Below are positions 24,330 to 36,825 of a stretch of 64,000 nt of DNA, one piece after another (position 1 is the stretch's first letter; each line of letters begins with the position of its first letter). The translations under genes were made by a program, and so were the position numbers. The notes beneath the pieces were generated by a model. It made no database searches. It worked only from the letters and a program-made list of their open reading frames with translations, and was not told the origin of the DNA. Origin of the DNA: Aphrophora alni (lineage: Eukaryota > Arthropoda > Insecta > Hemiptera > Aphrophoridae); the NCBI GenBank assembly GCA_963513935.1, contig OY740768.1, forward strand, positions 21,141,177 to 21,205,176, in the 5' to 3' direction.

Positions 24330-24960
24330 AGAAATCGCTTAGAGTAATAATGGTGTTAATGGCATGCCTAAAGGCGGAAATCTTTGCTTATGGCTACAAA
24401 GTTGCACGTCTTGTACTAATAACGAAGGAAGAGGCCGCACCTCATTTTCTCCATCGTCCTACGGGCACTGGTGCATGTCGGTAAGGTGTTTGAAAAAATG
24501 ATAAATCCAAGGGCACAAAAAGCAATACGAGATGCGGGTGGCCTTTCTTGTCGACAGCATGTATTCCGGAAAGTGTACTCCACGATAAATACCATGCAGC
24601 AAGTGGTAGAAGCGGTAAAAAGGACGGACCAGTCTTGTAATGGGTATGTACTGTGGTTTTGTTGAGTGACGATGGATGTGAGAAAACATTACGTTAGGCA
24701 GATGTTCTGGAGAAGTTAGAAAGGACATTATTGGTAGCCTACCACATTATGTTTTCAGGTTACTGAGAGATTATCTCCACAATCGATGGCTACTTTAAGC
24801 AACTGATTAAGTATGATGGGGTAAGGACATAACGGCGGGCGCTGCCCAGGGATCAATATTAGGACAAGATTTGTGGAATGCATAATTATACGACCTTATC
24901 CATAGCAGCAGGAGAGGAGGTGCTAAAAGCAGACGCCATTCTGAAGTAATGCGTGAGCGG
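24330..24960 (+). pseudogene. R1/jockey-like LINE reverse transcriptase fragment
   Basis: Read across several frames, the peptide fragments follow the N-terminal half of non-LTR retrotransposon reverse transcriptases: KVARLVLITKE, then VGKVFEKMINPR, AGGLSCRQHVFRK and STINTMQQVVEAVK (24,471-24,630), then VTMDVRK in place of the usual VTLDVRNAF, DYLHNRWLL, and TAGAAQGSILGQDLWNA near 24,830-24,880. The catalytic YxDD block, endonuclease and 3' end are missing. At least three frameshifts and several stops are present. G+C is higher than the surroundings. The R1 clade call rests on the GAAQGSILG-DLWN wording; a related jockey-group element is possible. Confidence 0.85.
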
Positions 24961-27900
24961 TCCCTGAGTTAAATAGCTTTTAGGAAATAGGTATTTCTAT
25001 GGGAGTCTGACACTTAATTAATTAAGGGACGGTTTGCGTATAAGTAGTTTTTGCCAAACTTCTATAAACAAAAATAAATAAATAATGTTGTTAACAGACA
25101 TTGAGGTTACAACACATTTTATCTTTAAAATGTTTTTTCCGTAAGAACTAAAATGAATCTCCACAAAGAGTGTTCCTATCAATATAATATTTTTATTTGA
25201 CTGATGAGAATTAATGTGTTTGACTTTTCAATCTCATTAATATATAGAGAGAAAGAGTTCAGTTATTTCATTTGTTTGTATTTTATAATTTGATTATAGT
25301 GTAAGTGCGGTAGGTCAAATGTTATGTGGGGGGGGGGGGGGGTAATTGAGTGTTTCAACTGACTATTCCGTAATTTAAAGATTTAGTTTATTCAATGTCG
25401 GTAGTTTTAGTTGTATTACGAAATTTCCCCACAATAATAAAACAAAAATAACGTTACACGTAGATTTCTGTATACAGGAAAGTTATGCTGTAAATATGTT
25501 TAGAAACACATAATAAACAAAAGTTAATTAAGGAAGCCCTTGCAAATTAACGTATCCAAATTTAACAAACACTACTTATCAATATTCAAGCGAAGCGAGT
25601 TTTATTCGTTTGACCTCAACATTTATTGTAGCTGGTTGATCTGTTTTTGCAAGGTATAATTTATTAGAGAGTTAATTTAATTAACTGTGTTATAGAAATA
25701 TTTAGTGGCAGTAGCGCTTCTACTGAAACCCTTAGATATACTGGTACAACTTCATATTTGTGTGATTACGTAAACCTAGCTTTGTTACAACAAGCCATAT
25801 GACATTCTACTATTAACACTACGTTTAATTTTAAATGTCTGTATTATTATTTTTGCTTGTTATTTTACTGCCGTAAGCTTCAAATCCAATAAAGGAAAAA
25901 AATATTATTTATACCTATAAAACATGAATAAAAAACTATGACGTTATTAATAACCAGTTAGATGGAATATAGTAATTATCCAGAGATGGTTTATGGTTAA
26001 ACTCCTCTTTGATCACAATTTTGTTTCACTTGTTTCTATGTTTACGTTTTATATTGCATTAAAGTAACTTAATGTGATTATATTTTCATCTTCATTTAAG
26101 ATATTTGAGTTTGTTCAATGACTGCATAAAACGTTTACAGAAAAATAAAAAATAAATAAAAATCCTTAGAATTCTAAATATTTGGTCTTTGTTCGTAATT
26201 GCTTGCAGGTAACAAATGATTTTACAATTAGTTTAATGTGTTTTAATGGTACAAAGATTTTATTCTTCAGTTCATTTTAAACCAACAATTGTGTAGAGAT
26301 ACGAGGTTTATCAATTTAGTCTGTTGGAGTTATTTTAATTATTCACAAAATAATAATTAGAATTGCTGTTGAATATTAATAATAATTACATCTAATAACA
26401 CAACAGTTTATAAATTATCCCCAGATATTGTATAATGTCCAAGAATTTGTAACTAATAATACACGTTTTACTCCATAATTATTTATTTATGTTTAATAAG
26501 TTGTAAGTTAACTGTGTCGTTGTCATAAATGTATAAATTTAATTTTATTGTATTTTAAATCTCTTCTATCCCTAAATATAATATCTTGGAAGAGTGTTTG
26601 AACAAATTAAGCTTATAATTGTGTAGTCCAATTTGCGTAGTAGGACGACATATTTGTACATTATACTTGCAAATTGAATCCAATGAACTTTAGACAGTAT
26701 TAAATAAATTGATAAAATAAAAATTGATATATAAAAAAAACCTGTTAGATAATAAAAACCGCCATTAGGCGTGGAACAGTTTTTATAATTTTGGGACTAA
26801 AAAATGATGCCATTAAAAAAAAGTAAATATTTAAGAAGGATTTTAAATTTAAAATATCAATAATTATATGTTTCATAAAGCGGAGGTAATTATATTTTTT
26901 AACTAGAGTTTGAAAAAAAAACAACATAGAGTGTAATTCAAACGTTATTCACTACATGTATAATAATAAAAGGTTGAATCACGTTAGCTGTCTTGCTTCA
27001 ACTATTTTCCTCCTTCCATCGAATTCTTTCATGATTGGTTTATGGTTTAATCAATCTTCTATGGTAGCCGTGTGGTTGAAGGAGCGGTTACCATTAAGAA
27101 GTGGTTATCTATTAAGGTACTTAATTGCTATATAACTCTGCCCTCTTTAGATTGAAATATTGTTAGTGCCAATATTTGATTAGTTGATTGGTAAATTAAA
27201 ACGTAAGTGAAATCATTTTAAAATATGTAAATTTCAAAAAATTAAATCATTAAGATACTCGACACTTATTTTGAAACACTTAGTTTGTCTATTATTGCAT
27301 TTATTATTTTTTAATCCAAAATTATGCATATTTATTTATTTTACAAATTATACTTGTTTTTACAATTATCTCTCAGTAAGTTGCACTTATTTTCCTACAT
27401 TGAGGAATACTATAAAGTAAAGACGTTAATAAATACATAATCTAGAATTTAATGTAATTTGTATCAAATAATATTGTTAACGAAAAAACAAACGATTACG
27501 AAGTTATTAGGTAATTTAATATAAATTGTTTTGTTTATAAAAAGTAAAAAGAAAATTGGTACAAAATTGAATCTCTAAATTGATTTAAACACTGTCAAGG
27601 GTTAAGAATGTAATTATATGTTCCACATACAATACTTTCATTTCATTTTGAGATTTCATTCCTCTCAGCTAGGGAGAGTGTTTTATGAGCGGTAACCCAA
27701 CGTTGAATTACTGATAACCTTACAAAGCCCTTTTGGATAAGAAGACTGGGGGGAGAACGAATTATATTAATGGTTATTTAATATCATTACTATAGATAAA
27801 AAAAAAATAAAAAAAATAAAAAAAAATACTATGACGTACAACTAAAGAAACAATATTACTTGGGTAACGTTGTTTTTAAACTATATACATTCTGGGTTCC

Positions 27901-29119
27901 TCAGAAAAGGGAAGATTTATGCAGTATATATGGTAAAATATATATTGAATTTTATTTAGTTAGAGAGATTTTTACTTTATTATTCTTAAATTTGAATAAT
28001 TTTTGAAACAATTTATTAGGTTTATTGGTTTATATAATCTACCACTAACACATTTCCAAAATAGTTACAGGTAATAATTTGTAAACATATATATTTTATT
28101 GGAGACATGCATAAACAATAATAATATTCAAAAATATGTGTGAACTATATACTGTTTGCTATTACTAAAATAGATACAAATTGTCCGGTAATTTATATAA
28201 ACATTTTGGATTAATTTTATTTCATTACACTCCTGTTATATTTATATAAAAAATAGACAAAATTCAATTAATTATTTTGTAAAAATTAATTATTCAAATG
28301 CAAAATTCAATATATCTAAAGCTTTACTTACGTAATCACAAGTGTTACACTGTAACTAATTAACTCAAAACGTTAATAACAGATTTATTTTTTAACGTAG
28401 ATCTTCTTGTCACGATTTTAAGACACTAAATATTTGTAATAACACCTATTTAAAAAAGAGTTTTTCTTACATAAAGGAATGACTTGATTATTTGTGAGCT
28501 TTCTCAAGCCACAATTACTGCACCAATCACTGCGCTTAAAAAGAAATAGATCACGGTTAAATTAATCCCTGATAACTTTAAAACAATTGAAAAATGTATT
28601 CTATTTCGATATATTTTGAATGTTATTCTGTCTTCAGGGAATTACTTCAAGTATGTTTAGATTTAAGATCTAATAATTTATAAGTTAGCTTTTGGGTCAG
28701 TTTCTAAGGGTTTTAATAATTAAGATGAGTCTACAGGTTCGGTTGGGTATTTACTCACAGGGTTCTATCCTGTGTGCTTTCTCGATATATATATATTTTT
28801 TTTTCACGGCTTGGTTTATTAACAATAAATATATCTCAAAAGTAATAATATTAGAGTTTTTAATCTACAACATTAGAAATAATGTATACTAAATGCACAT
28901 ATAAATTTAGAGTTCAACATTTACTAAAAAACTCCGATCCATAAGAAAAAGCTTTCTTTAATAAAGGTAATAACTATGTGGTCAAATCAATGCATGGCTA
29001 CACCTCATGCATACACATTTATTATTCAACCATGAATAGCATTATTTACTTGTGTAACCTTCAACACCACAGAGATATTAAACCAAAAGTGTAAACAGTT
29101 AACCCTAAATAATAACAAC
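24961..29119. other. A+T-rich spacer
   Basis: No supported gene. It holds a 15-G run at 25,328-25,342 and an A-rich tract near 27,800-27,828. Confidence 0.5.
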
Positions 29120-29683
29120 GACCTATTGATAGTTATTTTATTTCTATTTTATAAGGCGATGTTGACTGAGAAGTTTTAAAACAACAAATAAGAATATACG
29201 AAAACATTAAGTAATCCTTTACGAATCTGAGGTATACGAGCCGACTGATCTCACCTATATTTGGATTAGCGAACCGTTAAAATTAAGGAGACTTGATTCC
29301 TGTTTGTGTGCGATATGTTATCACCTATCCCATCTTCAAAATTAAACAGTTAATAAAATACAAATAAGTAAAAAATAACTAAACAATTTGTTGAAAAAAT
29401 TTATAATATTTTTTTTTAGATCATGTGGAATTTTAATGCAGTCCTATTTCCTATGGATCTAAAACAGTAAAAATATTTTAATAAAAGTTATTACGTTTCT
29501 TTCTGAGAAAAGGGCATTTGTAAGTTTTACGATGCTCAATTACTGGGGCGTTGTAGTTTGAAGCAGTAAAATAACAATGAGGCTGAATAAGCGAGAATTT
29601 AACATTTCACGCACTGTTTCTAGTAATGTGTGATTTTGTTTGTAATAATCAAAGGGTCACGCTATAGCAATGTTATAATGTTA
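29120..29683 (-). repeat. Large inverted repeat (family F7), left arm
   Basis: Reverse complement of 31,056-31,592. Matching blocks from outside in: GACCTATTGAT, TTATAAGGCGATG, AAAACATTAAGTAATCCTTT, AAACAGTTAATAAAATACAA, AATTACTGGGGCGTTGTAG, AAATCAAAGGGTCAC-type and CTATAGCAATGTTATA. Confidence 0.9.
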
Positions 29684-31055
29684 TAAAAAATTGAACTCTC
29701 TCTTTTTGTTTTGTTGTTTAAGGATTTTATAAGTTGCATACATTTTCTCACTCACCCATCTCCAAAATCAACCGAAAATATTGCTTTCAAAAAATTTCAG
29801 TTAGGGCGTTGTCAAATAAACAAAACATAAACATTCATACCTCCGCCACAAAAAGTATTTATATTTATAAATAGAGCTATTTCGTTTGTGCCCCAGTGTG
29901 CAGTGAATTCGCAAATACCTGTTCAATCAATATTGGAATAGTGCAACAATACAAAACTTTCCTTTTATTAAGCTCTGCGGCGCCTTCCTAAACAGCGTTA
30001 TGCAATTTACGTTACATTTTTGTATTGCAGATTGCTTACCGTAGAAGATAGTAAATAAAAAAATATAATAAAAAACCATGATAAAAACACTATTTTGTGT
30101 TTTATGCTTGATATTATTATCTTTTAACTTAACCATTTATACAATGTCTCAGAGTTATTATATAATTCCTATAATTAAATTACTAAGATTAAATTAGGAG
30201 TCGAGGTGTGCTAATAAAATTTAAAAATTGTTTAATATTTTTACATTTTTATCAAATGTTTAATATAAAAATTCAAAATTTAATATTACCAACGATATTC
30301 GCATTAAATATGCAGAATTGAAGAGATTGTAAACCCCGGAAAATCACTTTCAAATCTGGAAGGGTCTACGAGAAATTGCAGTTTCAAAAAAGATCATACA
30401 GTTTTTAAACCAATGATATGGGTATTAAAAAATGCAGAATTGAATAGAGAATAAACCCCGAAAAAATCATTTTAAAATCACAAATGGTTTACAAGAAATA
30501 TCAGTTTATATGTGGGAGATTTTAATATTTCACGTTTCGCCACTTATTACAATGCCATTTTACAACGCCTGTAGCACCACAAAACTATAGATTGAAAAAA
30601 AAATGAGACATTTCATAAGAAAAAATTAATCACATTGACACCAAAACGAATCTAAATATAAAATTCTAACACCGATTATATCCTTATAATACTGCGTATG
30701 TGTGTTAGCAGTAGGAAAATGAGAAAGCATGATATATAAACCTATCCATTTCAAAATTAATTCTTATCAATTATTCTTTTAATAGTCAATTAATGCAGTT
30801 TGTGAATCGTGACGTTGAATATTTTGTGATTTTTATACCATAAAAATTATAATAGGTACGTGTAAATTTATCGAATTATTTTATGTCTTACCTTTTCCAT
30901 TAAACAAAACAACCAACTAACATCAGTAACCATGCAACTTTTAATGTACCATTTAATTCCGCTAATTTTACTTTTGCCATTTAAATTTCCTAGTGATCGT
31001 AAATAAATGTTCTATTAAAACCCTCTACTTTAAAAATGGAATAGTATAACATTGC
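29684..31055. other. Loop of the large inverted repeat
   Basis: About 1.4 kb without a recognisable transposase or other gene. The right part (30,888-31,055) belongs to the repeat family, since it also matches 21,931-22,100, but has no partner on the left side, so the left arm is internally deleted. It contains a diverged tandem duplication. Confidence 0.7.
30295..30510 (+). repeat. Diverged tandem duplication, about 122-bp period
   Basis: ATGCAGAATTGAAGAG at 30,310 and ATGCAGAATTGAATAG at 30,432 open two units that both continue with TAAACCCCG, ATCA-TTT, GG-T-TAC-AGAAAT and CAGTTT. Confidence 0.8.
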
Positions 31056-31592
31056 TATAGAGTGACCCTTTGATTACTATAAACAAAATCACAAATTACT
31101 AGAAACAGTGCGTGAAATGTTAAATCCTGGCTTATCCAGCCTCATTGTTATTTTACTGCATCAAACTACAACGCCCCAGTAATTGAGCATCGTAAAACTT
31201 ACATTGCCCTTTTCTCAGAAAGAAAAGTAATAACTTTTATTAAAATATTTTTACTGCTCAAGATCCAGAGGATATAGGAACGTAATAAAATTCCACATGA
31301 TCTAAAAAAATATATTTCAACAAATTGTTTATTTATTTTGTACTTATTTGTATTTTATTTACTGTTTAATTTTGAAGATGAGATAGTTGATAACATATCA
31401 CACACAAACAGGTATCAAGTCTGCTTAATTTTAACGGTTCACTAACTCAAATAGAGGTGAGATCAGAGAACTCTTCTAACTCAGATTCGTAAAGGATTAC
31501 TTAATGTTTTCGTATTTTCTTGTTTGTTGTTTCAAAACCTCTCGGTCACCATCGCCTTATAGAATAGAAATAAAATAACAAATCAATAGGTC
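31056..31592 (+). repeat. Large inverted repeat (family F7), right arm
   Basis: Partner of 29,120-29,683. Blocks in the same order also occur in the solitary copy at 21,931-22,385, so this is a dispersed family and not just a local inversion. Confidence 0.9.
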
Positions 31593-32749
31593 TAGAATTC
31601 TCTGATGACGTCAGGTTCATAAACAAACTAGAGATGTAAAACGACCAGATAAGAATAATGATAGAAAGGGATCTAGCCTTAGACTAAATGTAAATCCAAC
31701 TTTGTCCTTCAAGATTGCCAAACTCATACTAAAGCAATTTTCTGTATGAAAAGAGTTTTTAGTAAAGATTTATGAGAAAACAATAATAAATTAAAAGGAT
31801 ATAAAATATTGCACTAGTCACTAAAACCAATATTCTTTTAAATGTCAAATATTTATACTTTTCTGTAAATTGACAAAATTTATATTTTTAAGATTACCAA
31901 TAAAATTTAGTGGGTTACGGTTATTATTTCTAATATTTATAAGTGAAACTGTTATTAACAAATTTCCTTCATTTCTAAAATATTTTCAAAGTTAATATTG
32001 ATCATGGCCTTTTTATTACGTTTAGGTCGTTCAGTAATTTATTCTAACACTCTAGGTTCCAAAGTCGTTAAACTAGGAAGCGGTATACATTTTATAGTGG
32101 TTTGAATAAGTTTGTTTGACAAGAATAAATTGATAGACAGTTATTTCGAATTATTGGTAGTCCATAGGAAATATCTTCAACATTTTTCTAGTTACATTGC
32201 AGAGTTGTCACATTTAAATGACAGCACTTGTTGGGCATGACAAAACATGTTTATCATCCAAATTAAAACTAGTACTCACGTGTGGGTTGTACAACAGACG
32301 ACAGACAGACATCAATCCGCTTTTGGACTCCGGTTTTTAGAACGGATAAATCCGCAGAAAGAGTAATTTATTTTTAGTACCTTACTTTCTTCTAAGTATT
32401 TGTAAGAAAGTAAAAATATTAATAAATATTTGTACACTGTACACTTAAGTGTTTTCAAAATTTTGTTTGTCAATATTGATTCATATATTCCATATTTTCC
32501 TAATGGTCATGATTCTATTATATTATTAATAAGGAATTGTTTTTACGATGGATGTCTAATATCTTACAAACAAAAACATATCTTATTATTTCTTTGTCAT
32601 AATATTCCAATGCTAATTGAATAGAATTGAAGATGCGATCATTCCGAAATAATATTGTGTAACGAGCTGTTAATAGGCTCAGTATACGTCATCGGCACAG
32701 CTAAAGCGTCTCTATTGTAGGACGGTCCATTACACAGAAAATAAAGGAG
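31593..32749. other. A+T-rich spacer
   Basis: Nothing recognised. Confidence 0.5.
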
Positions 32750-33203
<454 letters not shown>

Positions 33204-33436
33204 GATTAAATAAATGCTATACGATTATATAAAAATAGATGTCAAAAAGTGCTGACGCGGAGCATTTAACTTTACACTGAGGACTTAAAGAATTAATTAA
33301 ATCATTCGTTCAGTGGAACTTGATTGACGTAATCAAGTAATTTTAGAACAGTAACTAAAATAGTGTGCATTCTATGGTTAAATGAACATTATTAAATTGC
33401 AGAAGATTTGATATAAAAGATTAGATTTTTAAAATA

Positions 33437-33972
33437 CTAGGTGTCCAAAAAGTCTGGGTACGGCCTTATATTTTTTAAAGCATAGCACGTAACATCTATA
33501 AACTTTGCACAGTGTTATATGACTATATAAACTACTTTGTCTTGCTATTACCATGACATGCCTACCATGGGAGGACGGCCCACAGTGGAATTAATGGAAA
33601 TTTTAAATGTAAGCATGGGTCGAGGTATACCTCATTTTAAAGAGCTCAGTTAGTAGAGTTGAATGCCGCAAACCTCATCTCAATAGGACGATCTATATAT
33701 ATATATTTTTTAACTAGTTTAAGCCATAAAAATAAAAAATAAAACCATTATTGTTTTATCTATTTTTTATGAAATGTATAAAATATTTTTTTAACTTAAA
33801 AAAATAATGAGTTTAAAGACCTCAGTTAGTAGTAGAGTTAAACGCCGCAATCCGTATCTCAATCCTATCAGAAATGGCAGCGCATAATGTAGTTTGCGAT
33901 GTGTAACTAATACACCCCGGCATTTCTGATAGGCGGCATTCCACTCTACTAACTGAGCTCTTTAAAATGAGT
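33437..33972 (+). mobile_element. Mariner-type foldback element, rearranged
   Basis: The left end CTAGGTGTCCAAAAAGTCTGG, preceded by TA, and AAATGTAAGCATGGGTCGAG with ACCTCATTTTAAAG match the palindromic element at 49,221-49,676. Inside it, 33,806-33,972 is a separate palindrome: AAGACCTCAGTTAGTAG...CTCAATCCTATCAGAAATG opposite CATTTCTGATAGG...CTACTAACTGAGCTC. The right outer end is missing. Confidence 0.75.
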
Positions 33973-34204
33973 TACTAATTTCGCATTTCAAGATATTCTA
34001 TGAGAAAATAATAAATAGCAGTAATTGAAATCTTGATATTTTGTATATATAATGTATAACATTCACGGATTTGTAATAATAATTATTATATAGTAATTAA
34101 AATACTCATTAAATAACAAATATGTATATTGTAGGTTATTATAAAAAGTAAAACGATTGTAACGTTTAAAGACAAAATTTATAAAATATACTATTGAATC
34201 ACTT

Positions 34205-34385
34205 AAACAATACCGAAGGATTATTATAGCCTTCCACAAGCATAACCGGAATTTATCCAAAGCCACAGTCATGAATAGTAAAGTTTGGCTTAAATTAAGC
34301 AATGAACACGGAAAGCTATTTACATTTCTCTTATAAATCAGTCACAAGAGCGTGATTTACAATCTCTGGAACTAATTAAAAGTTG
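34205..34385 (+). repeat. Dispersed repeat family F4, copy 2
   Basis: CCACAGTCATGAATAGTAAA, GTTTGGCTTAAATTAAGCAA, CTATTTACATTTCTCTTATA and GCGTGATTTACAATCTCTGG match the 57.4 and 46.7 kb copies. Confidence 0.75.
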
Positions 34386-34584
34386 ATTCACTGTCATTGC
34401 AATATAAAATAGAAAATGTAAAATATTGAAGGGAATTTAACTGTATTAACAGTTTCTTAAAAAAGCTGCAAAGCATTTAAGAGTATCATTTTATTTTGCT
34501 TAAATTTCGATTATTTATTTTGTGAAGTAACAACGTCAAGAGCTTTTATCTCTAGATAATGATTACTGAAAATATTTAAAGAAA

Positions 34585-34670
34585 TACAATACAATAAATA
34601 CAGAAACATAATATCTCCTTAATAACGAACATAATGTTTGTGCAATTAAAGTCAGGAAGAATAAATTGAC
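34585..34670 (+). repeat. Dispersed repeat family F3, copy 4 (short)
   Basis: CAATAAATACAGAAACATAA, CGAACATAATGTTTGTG and AGGAAGAATAAATTG match F3 blocks in order. It is the least certain member. Confidence 0.5.
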
Positions 34671-34991
34671 TAGTATGGTTATATTTTAACGCCTTGTATT
34701 GGTTTTAATTTACTTATTCTCTAACTTTATTTTTAAATCTGAGCTGAAAAATATTTTGGTATAGTAATCCTATCATCAATTAAGCAATCAAATCATTTAA
34801 GCAATTAATCTCATTTGACAATCGCTATATATAATATAAGTTACGTATCCAGTTAGTCACGTTGGGTTTTTTAATACATAAATCTTAAAACCCTTTTATT
34901 TATTTGTTTTAATGTAACAGCACATATTTCTTGTTGAAACCCAAATTCAAAGATAAAATAAAGAAATAAAGCTGAAAGTTTCAAAATATAT

Positions 34992-34993
<2 letters not shown>

Positions 34994-35055
<62 letters not shown>
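34994..35055. repeat. (TA)n microsatellite
   Basis: Perfect TA array abutting a family F8 copy. Confidence 0.95.
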
Positions 35056-35057
<2 letters not shown>

Positions 35058-35061
35058 TTAT

Positions 35062-35215
35062 AGTTTATTGGTGTAGCTCGTGTATCACTGAAGAGGACAA
35101 CCTTGTCGTTGAAACGCGTCTAATATTTAGGCGTATTTTTTGTGAGAATTATGTTCTGTTTGTTGGTTATACTGTATAATTTTTCTCATAAGTCAAGCTC
35201 AACATTTAATATAAC
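35062..35215 (+). repeat. Family F8 (GTCGTTGAAACGCGTC), copy 1
   Basis: GTGTATCACTGAAGAGGACA, GTCGTTGAAACGCGTCTAAT, TTTAGGCGTATTTTTTGTGA and TCTCATAAGTCAAGCTCAAC match copies at 37,627 and 51,959-52,215. Confidence 0.75.
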
Positions 35216-35936
35216 TATTTCATGTTGAAAATAATGAAGATATAGTATATTCACGTTGATTTTTTAGTTATTTCTTGATATTTCCTCCAGTGTTTCTAAT
35301 TTGTGATACAATAAATTATTGGTATTTTCTTGAATCAAAGCCCATTTACCATTAATATACTTTTTTTTTCCTTTTTTTTTTTTTTAATAAAACAAGTGTT
35401 TTTTGTGTAAAGGAATATTTTTAACAAACGATTATAAGAAAACACAGACATATCAAAGATAAGTTAGAAAGCGTATATATTTTGTTTATTCTATCATTAC
35501 GTCTTAACCACTGCTTTTATTTTCGAGCTTAGTCTTAATGGGGATGAAAATAAATCTATTACAAAACGTGAACTCTAGATTCAGCCCGACAGTGGACGTA
35601 TTGAGTAACATAAGTTAGTGCTTATACATTTTATCGATCCGAAAATGGTATTTATTTTATTGTTCTGTAAAACTTTGTCTAAATGAAAGTTATGTGGTTT
35701 GGTTTACATGTGGTATGTTTTATTTTGTGTAATGTAAAACAATTTCTTGTCTTCAATAATGACAGCGTGATGTCGAAACTGAAGTCAGACTTATCTAATA
35801 TAAGAGATGATATAAAGGTTACTAAGTAATACAAATATTAATAATTTAAAAATCTAGGAAGTGGGAATCTAAAAAAATATGAGCAATATATAATTAGAAC
35901 TGTGCAAGCAACTTATTGTTTAGTGTTTTCTAATAC
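35216..35936. other. A+T-rich spacer
   Basis: Nothing recognised. Confidence 0.5.
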
Positions 35937-36180
35937 GACCAGGTGCATTTAGCTGGAGATAAATTTCCCAGCAAACGGTCAGAGAAAAGAAACATAATAA
36001 ATACTGAACAGGGAACAGATATAACTTCTTCCTGAACACATTGTTTGTGTTACGTCTGCGAGGGAAAATAAATGGTGTCTGCACAGTTATAATTTATCTC
36101 TTCGTGTAGTTTATAGATTTTTGTTTTCTTTGTACAGTGGTAATAGCCAATATCATAATTTTGAATTACCTTCCAAAACA
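35937..36180 (+). repeat. Dispersed repeat family F3, copy 5 (longest)
   Basis: It holds the full set of F3 blocks: AGGTGCATTTAGCTGGAGAT, AACATAATAAATACTGAACA, CACATTGTTTGTGTTACGTC, AAATAAATGGTGTCTGCACA and GTTATAATTTATCTC. Confidence 0.75.
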
Positions 36181-36718
36181 ATTTATGTCAAAATTATGAA
36201 GACCATATTCATTTTACTCTCTTATATTTATACTGTGTACAAAATAATCATTGAAGTAATAAACCAAAAATACTTCAATATAGGCCTACGAGTAATTGTT
36301 TATAAAAGTATGTATTTTATCGACTAACTGAATACGAAATATTGATATTTGTTTCTTAACTAATATTGTTGTGAAGAAAAGTAATATAACCAAATAAATT
36401 TGATAGAATAACATTGACCTTCGATTTACAATGGTCGGATATTATATTATTGAAAATATAGTTCTGAAAATATCAAATTTTAAATGTATTGTAATATCTT
36501 ATCAAAATAAAAATAATTATTTTTAAAAAAGTTCAATGAAATTGTAAGTAATATTTAATACTACAAAATCACAAATCTGATGTTTAACTTATTTTAGAAG
36601 TTATAAGTCCCTAGTAATATTAATACATTTTTTTTAAAGTTAATTACTCTTTGGTTGCAAATATCAGTTGCAATATTACATAAATAATCGCAACATTAGG
36701 CGTCATCTGTAAATTTAG

Positions 36719-36730
36719 CCCCCCCCCCCC
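36719..36730 (+). repeat. Poly-C run
   Basis: About twelve consecutive C in A+T-rich sequence. Confidence 0.9.
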
Positions 36731-36825
36731 AATTCAAAGAGTCATGAAGAATATACTAATAAAGGATTACAAAATGAAATCTGTTTACTTTACTAAGATG
36801 ATATAATAATTTTTTCAACCACCTT

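Noticed and set aside
33642..33735. tRNA gene
   Set aside because: The D-arm-like motif lacks a B box, an acceptor stem and a foldable cloverleaf.
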